Source: a virus
IMG/VR virus record: IMGVR_UViG_3300042564_002195
Coordinates: 1 to 26,824 of that record
Length of the DNA: 26,824 bases
Strand: one strand, 5' to 3'
Shown here: in pieces, positions 25,688 through 26,824 of the stretch
Position numbering within the stretch: the stretch's first letter is position 1
Layout of the letters: each line of letters opens with the position of its first letter
Notes under the pieces: generated by a model
Seen by the model: only the letters and a program-made list of their open reading frames with translations
Database searches by the model: none
Told to the model about the DNA's origin: nothing
Position numbers and translations under genes: made by a program

Positions 25688-26239
25688 TTAAGATGCGTTT
25701 ACAGTTGCTGGACCGTAGAACTGGCTTTGTACAGACAAAGTCAAAGTTGCTTGGTTAGCGTCTGTTAACTGTGGGCTTACTAGCAAAGCTTCTAACTTAC
25801 CAACGAAGTAGAAGTTAGAGTTAGCACCAGCACCTAGACCAGTAGCATTGGTCTCAAGGCTAGCAGGCTTAGAGTTCAAGAGGGAGAACTGGAAAGCATA
25901 TTGCTTACCGTCACCAACTCTAGCACCTAGACCACCTACAGTTGTAGGATCCCACTCGGAAGGCACGTAGTTAATCGTGAGTTCGAGGTTAGGAGCGTCA
26001 GATTGACCTTGAATCTGCTGTGATGTTGCTGAACCATAAACAGGAACGTTAACAATGTTAGCAGGAGTACCGATTTGTGGGAACTCACGAACGTTCTTGA
26101 TTTCTTTGAATGCTGTATCATCAGCAAACAAAGCTACTAATTCTGATAGTGTATCAGCTGAAGTAATATTTGTGATAGCGGTAGTATTAACTGCGAGAGC
26201 AGAAAAGATACCAGCGCCAATTGAAGTAATGTGTGCCAT
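25688..26239 (-). CDS. Major tail tube protein (183 aa)
   Basis: This is the subunit that stacks in rings around the tape measure to form the tail tube. Evidence is position (after the terminator protein, before the chaperones), size typical of lambda gpV-class tube proteins, and a beta-rich sequence: FKEIKNVREFPQIGTPANIV, then VPVYGSATSQQIQGQSDAPN, LELTINYVPSEWDP, YAFQFSLLNSKPAS, FYFVGKLEALLVSPQLTDAN and a final QATLTLSVQSQFYGP. The N-SQQIQGQ...L.LT.NYVP segment is typical of the tube family's central beta sheet. It has an ATG at 26239, after GGAGAATAAATAAC. A strong terminator follows the gene. Confidence 0.9.
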   Translation of the reverse strand: MAHITSIGAGIFSALAVNTTAITNITSADTLSELVALFADDTAFKEIKNVREFPQIGTPANIVNVPVYGSATSQQIQGQSDAPNLELTINYVPSEWDPTTVGGLGARVGDGKQYAFQFSLLNSKPASLETNATGLGAGANSNFYFVGKLEALLVSPQLTDANQATLTLSVQSQFYGPATVNAS

Positions 26240-26244
26240 GTTAT

Positions 26245-26646
26245 TTATTCTCCATAAGCTTTAAAATTTATTGAATAATCGCCACGATAAAGTGATTTAT
26301 CTGCGGGATCAAGGCCAAGCTTTACTAAAGTGCTTGTGCCAAATTGGGTTCCATTTGTCAAAGTCTTCCCTTGAAAAAATGAATCTATTGAGTCAGCAAT
26401 GCTAAACAGTTGAGCATCACCGTTTCCTGCTTTAACAAAAATCGAAAGGATTAGCATCCCAGATAATTTTTTCTTAAGTCCATGAGCATCAACAGTAGAC
26501 TTGCCAGGTAATATTGTTATTCTGATAAATGCAGAGGAACTATCAATAGCTCCGCTATAATTATCAGGATAAGCTTTATAACCAGTAGCAGTCCAAGCAG
26601 AAGATGCAAATACACCATAAACATCTGATTTTAATTTACTGAACAT
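26245..26646 (-). CDS. Tail terminator protein, DUF4128-like (133 aa)
   Basis: This protein would cap the tube at its head end (role of lambda gpU). It fits the DUF4128 pattern: a leading helix, AYPDNYS, SSAFIRITILPGKST, then GLKKKLSGMLILSIFVKAGN with the conserved G...i.v.vf.p.G, then LFSIADSIDSFFQGKTLTNG and a closing LYRGDYSINFKAYGE strand. The length is normal. The ATG at 26646 follows GCGGGAGTTTAAT; this binding site is inside the last codons of the gene before. The twelve bases just upstream, CTCTCTTTAGCG, are the exact complement of the loop of the two hairpin elements, which may matter for regulation. Confidence 0.83.
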   Translation of the reverse strand: MFSKLKSDVYGVFASSAWTATGYKAYPDNYSGAIDSSSAFIRITILPGKSTVDAHGLKKKLSGMLILSIFVKAGNGDAQLFSIADSIDSFFQGKTLTNGTQFGTSTLVKLGLDPADKSLYRGDYSINFKAYGE

Positions 26647-26647
26647 A

Positions 26648-26824
26648 TTAAACTCCCGCTAAAGAGAGTACAACTATGAACTCATCCTTTGAAATAATAT
26701 TACAACCGTATTCTACGGAATCAATTGTTACCCGAGAGTAGCGACTGAAATTAATTGTTTTATCATTTTTAATTGTAAGAGAAGTTGTTGTTACAGGAAT
26801 TCCAGACTCATAAGTTTTAGACAT
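26648..26824 (-). CDS. Small phage protein at window edge (58 aa, possibly complete)
   Basis: The frame is open from the last base of the window and starts with ATG there: MSKTYESGIPVTTTSLTIKN, then FSRYSRVTIDSVEYGCNI and KDEFIVVLSLAGV before the TAA. It is beta-rich and I do not recognise it. The binding site would lie outside the window, so the ATG may be the true start or an internal Met of a longer protein. It ends 1 nt before the tail terminator ATG (TAATATG), so it belongs to the same operon. Connector, neck or small tail protein genes are usual at this place. Confidence 0.65.
   Translation of the reverse strand: MSKTYESGIPVTTTSLTIKNDKTINFSRYSRVTIDSVEYGCNIISKDEFIVVLSLAGV
26657..26668 (-). 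promoter_or_regulatory. 12-nt complement of the hairpin-element loop, next to the tail terminator ribosome binding site
   Basis: CTCTCTTTAGCG on the minus strand is the exact reverse complement of CGCTAAAGAGAG in both hairpin elements. It runs directly into GGGAG, the ribosome binding site of the tail terminator gene. A 12-bp RNA pairing would cover the edge of that site. It is also coding (VLSLA in the 58-residue protein), so it may be coincidence. Confidence 0.35.

Overview
The window is almost entirely the tail morphogenesis and host-recognition module of a long-tailed, lambda-like phage (Caudoviricetes, siphovirus type). All supported genes lie on the minus strand and are tightly packed, so transcription runs from base 26824 towards base 1. 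Evidence for this identity is the conserved lambda gene order: tail terminator, tail tube, gpG/gpGT chaperones joined by a -1 frameshift, a 2443-residue tape measure, distal tail proteins, gpJ hub, then fibre genes. Base composition is AT-rich by eye. The fibre architecture (Ala/Ser/Thr-rich stalk, repeated APIFYDS...YVDP motifs, S74 chaperone) is typical of phages of aquatic Gram-negative bacteria. The host cannot be named from sequence alone. No integrase, repressor, lysis, replication, tRNA or CRISPR feature is visible.

Layout in transcription order. (1) 26824-25688: a 58-residue small protein, a DUF4128-like tail terminator and the major tail tube protein, closed by a strong intrinsic terminator (25660-25681). 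(2) 25660-24264: a 43-nt hairpin element, an unknown 81-residue gene, gpG and gpT chaperones with a canonical G GGA AAC slippery site, an HK97-gp10-like protein that probably starts at TTG, then a second intrinsic terminator abutting the ribosome binding site of the tape measure gene. (3) 24263-10045: tape measure, distal tail-like protein, DUF2163-like tail tip protein and a 1899-residue gpJ-like hub; the last three are linked by short gaps or start/stop overlaps. (4) 10045-1: a fibre assembly chaperone, a second copy of the hairpin element, a GNAT-like acetyltransferase, a 145-residue tail protein, a 2717-residue fibre with S74 autochaperone, a DUF7936-like protein and the first 15 codons of a further gene.

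The genes together would build the tail: the GT chaperone coats the tape measure, tube protein polymerises around it to the length it sets, the terminator caps the tube, and the Dit-like, L-like and J-like proteins form the tip to which the long fibre attaches.

The least ordinary feature is the pair of near-identical hairpin elements (9572-9613 and 25618-25660), about 16 kb apart. Each lies directly upstream of a gene that is not part of the lambda core set. The loop has 12-nt perfect complementarity to the translation start region of the tail terminator gene. No stretch longer than 300 bases lacks a gene.
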